Assembly: GCF_029504695.1 (NCBI RefSeq)
Contig: NZ_JAQFIN010000010.1
Location: 1-64,000 of the forward strand
Length of the DNA: 64,000 nt
Direction: 5' to 3'
From: Parabacteroides sp. PF5-6
GTDB taxonomy: Bacteria > Bacteroidota > Bacteroidia > Bacteroidales > Tannerellaceae
Position numbers and translations under genes: made by a program
Notes under the pieces: model-generated
The model's input: only the letters and a program-made list of their open reading frames with translations
What the model was told of the DNA's origin: nothing
The model's database searches: none
Part shown: positions 27,059-36,531 of the stretch, piece after piece
Numbering within the stretch: position 1 is the first letter of the stretch
How the letters are laid out: each line of letters starts with the position of its first letter

Positions 27059-28249
27059 CTATCCTTTCTTTTGTCCTTCCAGAATAACTTTCTGACCATC
27101 GGCCAAGAGGGTGGCAAATAGGTAGACATCGCCGCCTTCCCGGATACCGGTTCGCCGACGCAGTTCTTCCACCGTCAGAGGGAAGTTGCGGACGGTGATA
27201 TTTGCTTTGGGGTATCGGCGGGATAGGGTTTTAAGGGTTTTATGCTGAAAAGGGATTACTTCCCGGATCTCGAAAGTCCGTCCCGGGAAATCATCGATCA
27301 AGCGGTCGGAAGTGTACAAATGGCTATGCATGCCCAACTTTTCCATATCATACTGAACGGCAATGCTTTTAAAGGCGCCCGCTTTCATCACGGAAGCATT
27401 CGGTTCATACAGATACGTCCGCAAGGTATTTGCATAGACGGGTTGGGCACCTTGTTCTTCCTCGCGCATAAACCGGAAGGTACGCTCCTCGCCCACCGCA
27501 TTGAAATCCATACAAGAAACCGGAACGGCCGCGGTTTGCGGCTCGCGTTCGATCACAAAAAGCAATTCTTTGCATTCGTTCCTGACCGACAAGACATGAA
27601 CGGCTGCGGTTTGAGGTAATAACTTCAAAGTATGGTCGATATCCGCCATCGGCGAGATCTTGGCAATCACTTGGGGTGCCTTCTTCAACAGGTCCGGAAG
27701 AAGCGTTAACAGATCCGGTTCGCAATCTTCCAATGCGAACAATCGCTTATTGGATTCCCCCCGGCGCGCCGGATCGATATAAAAGACATCCGGATCGGGC
27801 AAAGCGGCAATCATTTCCGTAGTATCCCCTTGCCGAACCTGAATATTCCGGGCTCCCAATACTGCCATATTATGCCGAGCCGCTTCCGCATAGTTTTCAA
27901 ACCGTTCGATATAGAGAACTTCTTTTGCTTTTTGGGAAAAAGAATGGCTATCGACTCCTAATCCTCCGGTCAGATCACAAACAAGATCCTCTGCATTTAC
28001 CAACCTTTGCTTATAACGTGCCGTCTGCTCCGACGAACATTGTTCGGCCGCCAACCGGGAAGGATAGATCAGATCTTCAAACGCATACCACGAAGGCAAT
28101 TTATCGCGAATCTGTCGGCGAGCCGCGATCTGATCGACCACAAAAGGCATATCTACCTCCGGATAACGCGATGCGCTCAGCAGTAACCGGGAAAGATCAT
28201 CTCCGCCATGCTCCCGTATAAACGCTTTCGTCTGCAAATCTAACTTCAT
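27059..28249 (-). CDS. class I SAM methyltransferase with THUMP-like domain
   Basis: 396 residues from MKLDLQ. The N-terminal helical domain (1-95) precedes a Rossmann methyltransferase core with LVCDLTGGLGVDSHSF (SAM loop) and DVFYIDPARRGESNKR (a DPA/PP-type catalytic motif as in RNA methyltransferases). The C-terminal 90 residues form a THUMP-like domain (LSRRYPKANITVRNFPLTVE). Probably modifies RNA; the target is unknown. A -7 box ends only 4 bases before this ATG, so the mRNA may be nearly leaderless; the longer frame starting at 28312 is ruled out by that promoter. Confidence 0.8.
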   Translation of the reverse strand: MKLDLQTKAFIREHGGDDLSRLLLSASRYPEVDMPFVVDQIAARRQIRDKLPSWYAFEDLIYPSRLAAEQCSSEQTARYKQRLVNAEDLVCDLTGGLGVDSHSFSQKAKEVLYIERFENYAEAARHNMAVLGARNIQVRQGDTTEMIAALPDPDVFYIDPARRGESNKRLFALEDCEPDLLTLLPDLLKKAPQVIAKISPMADIDHTLKLLPQTAAVHVLSVRNECKELLFVIEREPQTAAVPVSCMDFNAVGEERTFRFMREEEQGAQPVYANTLRTYLYEPNASVMKAGAFKSIAVQYDMEKLGMHSHLYTSDRLIDDFPGRTFEIREVIPFQHKTLKTLSRRYPKANITVRNFPLTVEELRRRTGIREGGDVYLFATLLADGQKVILEGQKKG

Positions 28250-28253
28250 GCCG

Positions 28254-28261
28254 CAAAGATA
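28254..28261 (-). promoter_or_regulatory. -7 box immediately before the THUMP-like gene (TATCTTTG)
   Basis: Exact match on the minus strand. Only four bases lie between it and the ATG, where transcription itself would be expected to begin. Confidence 0.5.
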
Positions 28262-28332
28262 GTGAGTTTTTGTAAAGTAATGAATGAACGGTTTTTCACT
28301 TCGAACTCTCACGGATATTCAAAGAATACTGT

Positions 28333-28340
28333 TATATTTG
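28333..28340 (+). promoter_or_regulatory. -7 box for saccharopine dehydrogenase-like gene (TATATTTG)
   Basis: Exact match 57 bases before the ATG at 28398. Confidence 0.5.
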
Positions 28341-28397
28341 TTCCTTGGTTACAAGACTAAGTAAACAATTAATAACAAGATTAATTCTATTGAATAA

Positions 28398-29594
28398 ATG
28401 GGAAAAGTATTAGTTATCGGCGCAGGGGGCGTGAGCACCGTTGCGGTAAAAAAGATGGCAATGAATCCGGATGTTTTCACCGACATTATGATCGCTACTC
28501 GAACCAAAAGCAAAGCGGATCAGATTGCTGCAGACATTCCGAATATGAAAGTACAGACGGCTCAGGTCGATGCAGACAATGTAATAGAACTGGTGACTCT
28601 TTTCAAAGCGTATGAACCGGATCTGGTTGTCAACCTGGCCCTGCCTTATCAAGACCTGTCCATTATGGACGCCTGTCTGGAATATGGTGTCAGCTACCTC
28701 GACACGGCAAACTATGAACCGCTGGATGAAGCCAAATACGAATACAGCTGGCAGTGGGCCTACAAAGACCGTTTCGAGAAAGCGGGCTTGACGGCGATCC
28801 TCGGATGCGGATTCGATCCGGGCGTGACCAGTATCTTCACGGCGCATGCAGCCAAGCACCATTTTGATGAGATCCAGTATCTCGATATTGTCGACTGCAA
28901 CGCAGGAGATCATCACAAAGCCTTTGCCACCAACTTCAATCCGGAAATCAATATCCGGGAGATCACCCAACGCGGCAAATACTTTGAAGACGGACAGTGG
29001 AAAGAAACCGACCCGCTGTCTGTTCACCAACCGTTGAACTATCCGAATATCGGTCCGCGCGAATCTTATCTGATGTATCATGAGGAGTTGGAAAGTCTGG
29101 TCAAGAACTTCCCGACCATCAAACGCGCCCGTTTCTGGATGACGTTCGGACAAGAATACCTGACGCATCTGCGGGTCATCCAAAACATCGGCATGGATAG
29201 CATCAAACCGATTCTGTACAACGGCGTAGAGATCGTACCCATCCAGTTCCTCAAAGCCGTATTGCCCGATCCGGGATCGCTGGGAGAGAACTACGAAGGG
29301 GAGACTTCGATCGGTTGCCGCATCCGCGGGATCAGTAAAGACAAAAAGGTCCTGACCTACTACGTTTACAACAACGCCAGCCACCGGGCAGCCTTCGAAG
29401 AGACAGGTGCACAGGCGGTCAGCTACACGACCGGCGTGCCGGCCATGATCGGCGCCAAACTTTTCCTGCAGGGCATCTGGAAGAAACCGGGTGTATGGAA
29501 TACGGAAGAGTTCGATCCGGATCCGTTTATGGCCGAATTGAACGAACAGGGACTGCCCTGGCATGAACAATTTAATATCGATCTGGAACTCTAA
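28398..29594 (+). CDS. carboxynorspermidine/carboxyspermidine synthase-like dehydrogenase
   Basis: Saccharopine dehydrogenase-fold oxidoreductase, 398 residues. The N-terminal NADP loop is VLVIGAGGVSTVAVKKMA. GCGFDPGVTSIFTAHAAKHH and DIVDCNAGDHHKAFATNFNP are characteristic of carboxynorspermidine dehydrogenase, which condenses a diamine with aspartate semialdehyde in the alternative polyamine route known from Vibrio and Bacteroides. The partner decarboxylase (nspC) is not in this window. True lysine-pathway saccharopine dehydrogenase is less likely. The stop overlaps the next start by one base. Confidence 0.82.
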   Translation: MGKVLVIGAGGVSTVAVKKMAMNPDVFTDIMIATRTKSKADQIAADIPNMKVQTAQVDADNVIELVTLFKAYEPDLVVNLALPYQDLSIMDACLEYGVSYLDTANYEPLDEAKYEYSWQWAYKDRFEKAGLTAILGCGFDPGVTSIFTAHAAKHHFDEIQYLDIVDCNAGDHHKAFATNFNPEINIREITQRGKYFEDGQWKETDPLSVHQPLNYPNIGPRESYLMYHEELESLVKNFPTIKRARFWMTFGQEYLTHLRVIQNIGMDSIKPILYNGVEIVPIQFLKAVLPDPGSLGENYEGETSIGCRIRGISKDKKVLTYYVYNNASHRAAFEETGAQAVSYTTGVPAMIGAKLFLQGIWKKPGVWNTEEFDPDPFMAELNEQGLPWHEQFNIDLEL

Positions 29595-30430
29595 TGGGTC
29601 TATTGAGAAACATTTATTACAGCTTATCTCCTTCCATGCGCTTTGTCGCACGACGGCTTTATTATCTTCCCATAGATACGTATGACAGTATAACGGGAAG
29701 ACGAAAAGAGATGATCCCTCCTCGCGGGATGATCTTTATAGGAGCAGGCGACTTTGAGAAGCAAGGCTTACACCTTATGGAGCTTTTAAAGAAACACGCC
29801 GGATTACGTCCCGACAGCCGTGTATTGGATGTCGGATGCGGCATTGGGCGGTTGGCGGTTGCCTTAACGACTTACCTGGATCGACAAGGATCGTATGAAG
29901 GTTTTGATATTGTCAAAAAAGGAATCGACTGGTGCGAGAAGAAGATCAGTAGTAAATACCCCAACTTCCATTTCCTCCATATCGATCTGAAAAATGATTT
30001 GTATAATTTAAAGACCGAGAATCAAGCCAGGCACTTCAAGTTTCCTTATGAGAACAACTCTTTCGACTGCATCGTATTGACCTCTGTTTTCACGCACATG
30101 ATGCCTGAAGATATTCTGAACTATCTCGAACAGATCTCTTCCGTATTGAAAACCGACGGGAAATGCCTGGCTACCTTCTTTTTACTCAATAAAGAAGTCA
30201 AAGAAAAAATGGCGGCAAAGCAAACCTTCTTTGATTTCAAACATGCATACGAAGGATACAGCCTGATCGATAAAAGAGTAAAAGAAGCCAATATTGCATT
30301 GGAAGAAGAGCTTTTATATACATTCCTGGAAGAAAAAGGGCTAAAAGCGGATGCCATCCATTATGGAGCATGGTCGGCAAACGCTGACGCTTTGGACTTT
30401 CAGGATGTGGTTATTCTCTCAAAAAAATAA
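29594..30430 (+). CDS. class I SAM-dependent methyltransferase
   Basis: 278 residues with SAM-binding motif I VLDVGCGIGRLAVALTTYL near residue 78, motif II YEGFDIVKKGIDWCEK, and DCIVLTSVFTHMMPEDI. It resembles methyltransferases of glycan or lipid pathways (Methyltransf_25/11). The substrate is not recognisable. Translationally coupled to the dehydrogenase (TAATG) and followed 6 bases later by bcp. Codon use is more AT-rich than the flanking genes. Confidence 0.78.
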   Translation: MGLLRNIYYSLSPSMRFVARRLYYLPIDTYDSITGRRKEMIPPRGMIFIGAGDFEKQGLHLMELLKKHAGLRPDSRVLDVGCGIGRLAVALTTYLDRQGSYEGFDIVKKGIDWCEKKISSKYPNFHFLHIDLKNDLYNLKTENQARHFKFPYENNSFDCIVLTSVFTHMMPEDILNYLEQISSVLKTDGKCLATFFLLNKEVKEKMAAKQTFFDFKHAYEGYSLIDKRVKEANIALEEELLYTFLEEKGLKADAIHYGAWSANADALDFQDVVILSKK

Positions 30431-30436
30431 AAGACT

Positions 30437-30889
30437 ATGAATATAGGAGATAAAGCCCCCGAGATATTAGGGAAAGATCAAAAGGGGAATGAAATAAAAC
30501 TGAGCGACTTCAAAGGGAAGAAGCTGGCACTCTATTTCTACCCGAAAGACAATACCAGCGGATGTACGGCTGAAGCCTGCAGCCTGCGCGACGGCTATCA
30601 GGAACTGAAGAAAGCCGGATATGAAGTGGTCGGTGTGAGCAAAGACAGTGCCCAATCACATCAGAAGTTCATCGATCAACATGAATTGCCTTTCAACCTG
30701 ATTGCCGATACGGAGACGACCTTACAGCAGCAATTCGGCGTTTGGGCAGAGAAAAGCATGTATGGACGGAAGTATATGGGAACCAACCGGACGACCTTTA
30801 TCATCAACGAAGAGGGCGTGATCGAAAAGATCATCGGTCCCAAAGAAGTGAAAACAAAAGATCATGCGAATCAGATCTTAACTAAGTAA
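30437..30889 (+). CDS. bcp: thioredoxin-dependent thiol peroxidase (Bcp/PrxQ)
   Basis: Reduces hydroperoxides in the cytosol. 150 residues with the peroxiredoxin signature YFYPKDNTSGCTAEACSLRD: the first Cys is peroxidatic, the second (five residues on) is the PrxQ-type resolving Cys. GVSKDSAQSHQKFIDQHELP and TTFIINEEGVIEKII complete the fold. It precedes recA by 24 bases, so oxidative defence and recombination may share a transcript. Confidence 0.93.
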   Translation: MNIGDKAPEILGKDQKGNEIKLSDFKGKKLALYFYPKDNTSGCTAEACSLRDGYQELKKAGYEVVGVSKDSAQSHQKFIDQHELPFNLIADTETTLQQQFGVWAEKSMYGRKYMGTNRTTFIINEEGVIEKIIGPKEVKTKDHANQILTK

Positions 30890-30913
30890 TAATTCAGAAA
30901 AAAAGACAACAAA

Positions 30914-31936
30914 ATGGCAAAAGAAGAGAAAAATCTGGAACCGCAGGGCGCTAACGCAGACAAACTGAAAGCGCTACGTGCAGCAATGGACAAAATAGAA
31001 AAGAGCTACGGCAAAGGATCCATCATGAAAATGGGCGACGAGATCGTCGAACAGGTTGAAGTCATCCCCAGCGGCTCCATCGGGCTCAATGCCGCGCTGG
31101 GCGTCGGAGGTTACCCGCGCGGACGGGTGATTGAGATCTACGGACCGGAATCTTCCGGTAAAACCACCTTAGCAATCCACGCGATAGCGGAAGCCCAGAA
31201 AGCAGGAGGCATTGCCGCCTTTATCGATGCGGAACATGCTTTCGATCGTTTCTATGCCGCCAAACTGGGCGTGGATATCGACAACCTGTATATCTCCCAG
31301 CCCGACAGCGGAGAGCAAGCCCTGGAGATCACCGAGCAATTGATCCGTTCTTCCGCGGTTGACATCGTGGTGATCGACTCTGTTGCCGCTTTGACGCCCA
31401 AGGCGGAGCTCGAAGGCGAAATGGGTGAAAGCAAGATGGGGCTGCAAGCCCGATTGATGTCGCAAGCCCTTCGCAAATTGACGGCAGCAATCAACAAGAC
31501 CAATACGACTTGTATCTTTATCAATCAGTTACGCGATAAGATCGGTGTGATGTTCGGCAATCCCGAAACGACAACCGGTGGTAATGCATTGAAGTTCTAC
31601 GCATCTGTCCGCTTGGACATTCGCCGGATCTCTTCTTTGAAAGACGGAGATGAGGTGAAAGGGAATCAGGTGCGCGTCAAGGTGGTAAAAAACAAAGTGG
31701 CGCCTCCTTTCCGCAAAGCGGAATTCGATATTATGTTTGGCGAAGGCATTTCCCATTCCGGAGAGATTATCGATCTGGGGGTAGACTTGAATATTGTCAA
31801 GAAAAGCGGCTCCTGGTTTAGCTATAATGATACCAAGCTGGGGCAAGGCCGTGACGCTGCGAAACAATGTGTAAATGATAATCCGGAATTAGCCGAAGAG
31901 ATTACCGGATTGATTATGGAAGCACTGAAGAAATGA
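30914..31936 (+). CDS. recA: recombinase RecA
   Basis: DNA-dependent ATPase for strand exchange and SOS induction. 340 residues: Walker [21 protein letters not shown], Walker [13 protein letters not shown], loop L2 region [20 protein letters not shown], then the C-terminal domain. The protein is complete. The ATG of the next gene overlaps the TGA (ATGA), so recA is translationally coupled to a run of surface-glycan genes. No LexA-type operator could be recognised. Confidence 0.97.
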   Translation: MAKEEKNLEPQGANADKLKALRAAMDKIEKSYGKGSIMKMGDEIVEQVEVIPSGSIGLNAALGVGGYPRGRVIEIYGPESSGKTTLAIHAIAEAQKAGGIAAFIDAEHAFDRFYAAKLGVDIDNLYISQPDSGEQALEITEQLIRSSAVDIVVIDSVAALTPKAELEGEMGESKMGLQARLMSQALRKLTAAINKTNTTCIFINQLRDKIGVMFGNPETTTGGNALKFYASVRLDIRRISSLKDGDEVKGNQVRVKVVKNKVAPPFRKAEFDIMFGEGISHSGEIIDLGVDLNIVKKSGSWFSYNDTKLGQGRDAAKQCVNDNPELAEEITGLIMEALKK

Positions 31937-32877
31937 AGTCTCAATACCGCACACTATGCCTCAACGACAAATCCATCCCGCTCTTCTCGCGCGACTGGTG
32001 GTTGGACATGGTGTGCGGTGAGAGCAACTGGGATGTCTTGTGGATAGAAGAGAAAGGGCAGGTGCAGGCCACACTGCCCCTTTACACTCCACACAAAGGG
32101 GTTGTATCGATGCCTCCTTTCACGCAGACGATGGGTCCCTGGTTTGCCCCGCTTTCCGAAGACACCAAATACACCTCAGCGCTGACCCAGCGCCAGATTT
32201 TGTGCAAAACCTTTGCCGAACAACTAAGAAAATACCCCCATTTCTTTCAATACTTCCATTACGACGTGACCGACTGGCTTCCTTTCTACTGGGAAGGCTA
32301 CCGGCAGACTACGCGCTACACCTATCTCCTGCCCGACCTCAGCGATCCGAACAAGCTATGGGAAGAGATGAGCGGGCATACCCGCCGGAATATCCTCAAA
32401 GCCCGGGAGAAATATGCGATCCGGGTAGAAACTGCTATTCCCGTAGATGATTTTCTGTCCGTCTTCCGGAAAACGTTCAAACGGCAGGGGCTTTCCGTCA
32501 AAAACGAGAAGGTCTTGCGGAGAATCATCGCCGGATGCAAAGAAAGAGGACAGGGAGAATTGTGGGGAGGCTACGATCCGGACGGCAATCTCCACGCAGC
32601 TATTTTTGTGGTCTGGCAGGAAAGCTCAGCGTATTACCTCGCCGGGGGTGGCGATCCGGCTTACCGCAAGTCCGGCGCCCATAGTTTATTGATGTGGGAA
32701 GCCATCCGGTATACGGCGGGAAAGAGCGAACGGTTCGACTTCGAGGGCTCTATGCTGCCCGGCGTCGAGCGTTTCTTCCGGGAGTTCGGAGCCATACAAA
32801 TGCCTTACTTTACAATAAGCAAAGGGAATCTCAGTTTAATACATAGAGCATGGTTGAAATGTAAACGCCTGCTATGA
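31933..32877 (+). CDS. GNAT/FemAB-like acyltransferase
   Basis: 314 residues. Motifs [20 protein letters not shown] and [20 protein letters not shown], then [20 protein letters not shown], match the Acetyltransf_6/FemAB-like double-GNAT fold found in polysaccharide and peptidoglycan-bridge clusters. Probably N-acylates a sugar precursor or adds an amino acid. It lies between recA and the deacetylase-like gene with 4-base overlaps on both sides, so it belongs with the glycan genes. Confidence 0.72.
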   Translation: MKSQYRTLCLNDKSIPLFSRDWWLDMVCGESNWDVLWIEEKGQVQATLPLYTPHKGVVSMPPFTQTMGPWFAPLSEDTKYTSALTQRQILCKTFAEQLRKYPHFFQYFHYDVTDWLPFYWEGYRQTTRYTYLLPDLSDPNKLWEEMSGHTRRNILKAREKYAIRVETAIPVDDFLSVFRKTFKRQGLSVKNEKVLRRIIAGCKERGQGELWGGYDPDGNLHAAIFVVWQESSAYYLAGGGDPAYRKSGAHSLLMWEAIRYTAGKSERFDFEGSMLPGVERFFREFGAIQMPYFTISKGNLSLIHRAWLKCKRLL

Positions 32878-34175
32878 TGAATAAAACTTTAGATTATATT
32901 ATCCGCTTCTTGCTGGGCGATGATCTCTCGCCCGACTTGTGTGCTACGATTGGATATACCTCCGACCGCAGTTTATTCCATAAATATACAACTGTCATCA
33001 TTCCTTCCGGTTTCTTCGACGAACAGACGTATGGCACGCCCGCCTCTTTGCCGCCGCTGCCCTTGCATGAGATAGAAGGGATCCCGCTATTGTTCGGGGT
33101 GCCCAGGATCGAAAAGATTGGCGACACCTTAGTGACGCACGCCGACCTGATCGCCAGTAGCTATTTCCTGATCAGCCGTTACGAAGAGATGTTAAAGCGA
33201 AACAGCCGGGACGAACACGGACGCTTCCCCGGAAACGAGTCGCTTCCTTACCGGGCCGGCTTTATCCATCGTCCCGTCATCGACGAATACCGCCTATTAT
33301 TGCGCCGCTGGCTCAGGGAAACCAACCGGAATATCCCCGAGATTCCCAAAGGTATTCGGAAGATCAACCTGACGCATGATATCGATGCCCCTTTCCTCTA
33401 CCGTTCCTGGAAAGGTCTGGTGCGCCATTTCCGGGACAACCGGAGTCTGACCGGAGCCATTCGGGCTAAATTCGGTCCGTTGGAGAACGATCCTTTTTAT
33501 ACCTTTCCTTTCCTGTTCGAACAAAACAACGCACTGACCTCCATCAGCGACAACGCAAAGGCACAAGCTTTCTATTTTCTGAAAGCCGGCGGAAGCAGTC
33601 CGCAGGATAAACCCCATTACAACCTGAAAAGCCGGGATATGCAATCCCTGTTGGATGCCATCAAAAGACAAAACGGGACGATCGGCCTGCACAGCAGTTA
33701 CCAGGCCGGACGAGAACCACACTATATTCTTCGGGAAAAGAAACGATTGGAACGTGCTGTCGGTCATCCGATCACCTGCAACCGGCATCATTTCCTGGCC
33801 TTGCGCCAACCGGAAGACATCGAATCGCTGGAAGCCGCTAAGATCACCGACGATTACACGATGGGGTACGCCGATATCGCCGGTTTCCGCTTGGGCACCT
33901 CCTACCCCGTACAGGCCATCAATCCAGTCACCCGACGATTATCGCCACTGACCCTGCATCCGCTGATCCTTATGGATTGTACGCTCGACGATCCGAAATA
34001 TATGGCTTTAGGCGACGAAGAAGCAACGATCTATTGTCTCGAACTGTTCGAGCAGATCCGACAGGTCGGAGGAGAGGTCACCTTATTGTGGCACAACACC
34101 TCATTGATCGAAAAGCCCGAAAGCTATCAGCGAAAGCTTTACACCCTCTTGTTAAACGAACTCATACGCGAATGA
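32874..34175 (+). CDS. polysaccharide deacetylase-like family protein
   Basis: 433 residues without a signal peptide. The NodB-like part shows INLTHDIDAPFLYRSWKGLV (Thr-His-Asp-Ile-Asp metal motif), IGLHSSYQAGREP and NRHHFLALRQPEDIESLE. The first 130 residues form a separate domain seen in Bacteroidetes homologues next to glycan genes. It would remove an acetyl group from a sugar; the acceptor is unknown. Starts on ATGATG overlapping the previous TGA and ends overlapping wecB. Confidence 0.75.
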   Translation: MMNKTLDYIIRFLLGDDLSPDLCATIGYTSDRSLFHKYTTVIIPSGFFDEQTYGTPASLPPLPLHEIEGIPLLFGVPRIEKIGDTLVTHADLIASSYFLISRYEEMLKRNSRDEHGRFPGNESLPYRAGFIHRPVIDEYRLLLRRWLRETNRNIPEIPKGIRKINLTHDIDAPFLYRSWKGLVRHFRDNRSLTGAIRAKFGPLENDPFYTFPFLFEQNNALTSISDNAKAQAFYFLKAGGSSPQDKPHYNLKSRDMQSLLDAIKRQNGTIGLHSSYQAGREPHYILREKKRLERAVGHPITCNRHHFLALRQPEDIESLEAAKITDDYTMGYADIAGFRLGTSYPVQAINPVTRRLSPLTLHPLILMDCTLDDPKYMALGDEEATIYCLELFEQIRQVGGEVTLLWHNTSLIEKPESYQRKLYTLLLNELIRE

Positions 34176-35263
34176 AAATAATTACGATAGTAGGAGCCCG
34201 CCCCCAATTTGTCAAAGCGGCTATGGTCAGCCGTGCGATACAACAATATAATTCGGAAGGGAAACATCCCTTTATCGAAGAACAGCTGCTTCATACCGGC
34301 CAGCATTACGACGCCAATATGAGCGATATCTTCTTTCAGGAAATGGGAATCGCCCAACCAACCTGGCAGCTCAACTGCGGCAACGGCACCCATGGCGAGA
34401 TGACCGGGCAGATGCTTATCGCGATCGAGAAGATCCTGATGGAGACCTGCCCCGACTACGTCCTGGTCTTCGGCGATACCAATTCGACCCTGGCCGGAGC
34501 GCTCGCCGCCGCCAAACTACATATCCCGGTAGTGCACATCGAAGCCGGCCTGCGCAGCTTCAACCGCCGGATGCCGGAAGAGATCAACCGGGTATTGACC
34601 GATCATATCTCTACCTTGCTCTGTTGTCCCACCTTTGCCGCGATCCGCCACCTGGAACAGGAAGGCATACACAAAGGGGTACACCATGTGGGCGATGTCA
34701 TGTACGACGCGGCCCTCCTTTTCGCCGATATAGCCAACAGCTCTTCCACGATCCTCGATCGCCTGCAACTCAATAGCAAGTCTTTTCATCTCTGCACGGT
34801 GCACCGCGCCGAAAATACAGACCAGCCGGAACGGTTGGGCTCCATCGTGGAAGCCCTCAAAGGTATCGGACAGACGGATCGCCCGGTGGTGATCCCTCTA
34901 CATCCCCGCACCCGGTCGTGTCTGGAGCAATACGGATGGATGGCTTCCCTTGAAGCCCATCCCGGCATTCTCCTGACCGCTCCCCTGTCGTTCCTCGACA
35001 TGGTGATGCTCGAGAAGCATGCGGCAACGATCCTGACCGATTCCGGAGGGGTACAGAAAGAAGCCTATTTCCACCGCACTCCTTGCATCACCTTGCGCGA
35101 AGAAACGGAGTGGGTGGAAACGATCAAGTCGGGTTGGAACCAGGTAGCGGGTTATCAAACCGAGGATATCCTTTTTTGTATGAATAATATACCGGAAGAC
35201 AGAGAAGAGATCCTGGAATATGGAAGCGGTGATGCCGCCGGTGCAATCATTCGGTTGTTATGA
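34172..35263 (+). CDS. wecB: UDP-N-acetylglucosamine 2-epimerase (non-hydrolysing)
   Basis: Interconverts UDP-GlcNAc and UDP-ManNAc for surface polysaccharide synthesis. 363 residues from ATG 34172. MKIITIVGARPQFVKAAMVS is the family start; YVLVFGDTNSTLAGALAAAK, VHIEAGLRSFNRRMPEEINR and LTDSGGVQKEAYFHRTPCIT hold the conserved UDP and sugar contacts. An in-frame upstream ATG at 33977 lies within the preceding gene and is not used. The start codon overlaps the deacetylase-like stop. Confidence 0.93.
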   Translation: MKIITIVGARPQFVKAAMVSRAIQQYNSEGKHPFIEEQLLHTGQHYDANMSDIFFQEMGIAQPTWQLNCGNGTHGEMTGQMLIAIEKILMETCPDYVLVFGDTNSTLAGALAAAKLHIPVVHIEAGLRSFNRRMPEEINRVLTDHISTLLCCPTFAAIRHLEQEGIHKGVHHVGDVMYDAALLFADIANSSSTILDRLQLNSKSFHLCTVHRAENTDQPERLGSIVEALKGIGQTDRPVVIPLHPRTRSCLEQYGWMASLEAHPGILLTAPLSFLDMVMLEKHAATILTDSGGVQKEAYFHRTPCITLREETEWVETIKSGWNQVAGYQTEDILFCMNNIPEDREEILEYGSGDAAGAIIRLL

Positions 35264-36531
35264 AGAAAGTATTGATTTTGTGCGACCTGTTCCCTCCGGC
35301 TTTCGGGCCACGTATGGGTTATTTGTGTAAGTACCTCCGGGTGTTTGGTTGGGAGCCGACCGTGCTCACGGAGACGGTGGAAGACGAACACGCCTTTCAT
35401 TTCCTGACTAACCTCTGCCGGGTGGAACAGGTGAACTTCTACACGGCAAGAAAAGAGAAAGCCCGTCGGAGACAATGGTTTTTCACCATGCTGCGCGACT
35501 TCCTGTCGGGCTACAAAGACCGGAAGATGTATAAAGCCGCCCTGCGGATCTGCCGGGAAGAATCGTTCGACCTCGTCTTGTGCAGCAGCTTCAACACCTT
35601 TCCCCTCGCTGCCGCCCGGAAGATCGCGAACCGGCTGAAGGTGCCCTTGGTTGTCGACCTGCGCGATATTGTGGAGCAATATGCCGGCGAAGAGTTCCTC
35701 TCGGACATGGCGCCCAAAGGAGGGATCGGACGGATGTGCACCCCGCTCTTCCTCAAGAAGCGACTTCGCGTGCGCAACAGGGTATTGAAAAAGGCGCAAG
35801 GCGTAACCACCATCTCACCCTGGCACGTGCAGATGCTAAAGCGGTACAATCCGAACGTCGAACTGATCTACAATGGCTTCGATCCGGAGTTGTTCTACCC
35901 GGAGACGACACCGACCCGCCACTTTATCATCACCTATACCGGCCGCCTGCTCAGCCCCGCCCTGCGCGACCCGTCGCTCTTCCTGGAAGCGCTGTCGATC
36001 CTGATCAAAGAGAAAGTGATCTACCCGCCCGATTGCCAGGTGCATTGGTATGTCGACGAAGCTTCGTGGAAGATCATTACCGGTGAAGCAGAGAAGCAGA
36101 ATGTCTTATCATATATGAACTTCAAAGGCTATGTCTCCGGAGCGAAAATCCCGCATATCCTGAACAATAGCTCCATCCTGTTATTATTGACCAACAAAGC
36201 GACGGGCAACGGCCCGAAAGGCACGATGACCACCAAGTTCTTCGAATCGCTGGCCGTGGAGAAGCCGATCCTATGCGTCCGCAGTGATGAAAGCTACCTG
36301 GCAGAAGCTTTAGAGGAGTCGCACGCCGGACTGGCAGCCACCCATGTGGAAGAGGTATGCGAATTCCTGAAACACCATTACAAAGCCTGGAAAATAAACG
36401 GTTATACCCATTCTTCGGTCGACAAAGAGGTAGTGCAACGCTATTCGCGCAAGGAACAGGCCGGACAGTTCGCCACGCTCTTCGACCGGTTGACCGATAA
36501 ACCCGAAAACAAAGCGGAACCCCATGCATAA
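35260..36531 (+). CDS. glycosyltransferase family 4 protein
   Basis: 423 residues with a GT-B fold: N-terminal KKVLILCDLFPPAFGPRMGY, central VDLRDIVEQYAG, and the nucleotide-sugar domain with LIYNGFDPELFYPET, FIITYTGRLL and a C-terminal KFFESLAVEKPILCV (conserved Glu helix). Typical of LPS or capsule GT4 enzymes; donor and acceptor not predictable. Coupled to wecB by an ATGA overlap and to the next glycosyltransferase by an 8-base overlap. Confidence 0.85.
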   Translation: MKKVLILCDLFPPAFGPRMGYLCKYLRVFGWEPTVLTETVEDEHAFHFLTNLCRVEQVNFYTARKEKARRRQWFFTMLRDFLSGYKDRKMYKAALRICREESFDLVLCSSFNTFPLAAARKIANRLKVPLVVDLRDIVEQYAGEEFLSDMAPKGGIGRMCTPLFLKKRLRVRNRVLKKAQGVTTISPWHVQMLKRYNPNVELIYNGFDPELFYPETTPTRHFIITYTGRLLSPALRDPSLFLEALSILIKEKVIYPPDCQVHWYVDEASWKIITGEAEKQNVLSYMNFKGYVSGAKIPHILNNSSILLLLTNKATGNGPKGTMTTKFFESLAVEKPILCVRSDESYLAEALEESHAGLAATHVEEVCEFLKHHYKAWKINGYTHSSVDKEVVQRYSRKEQAGQFATLFDRLTDKPENKAEPHA

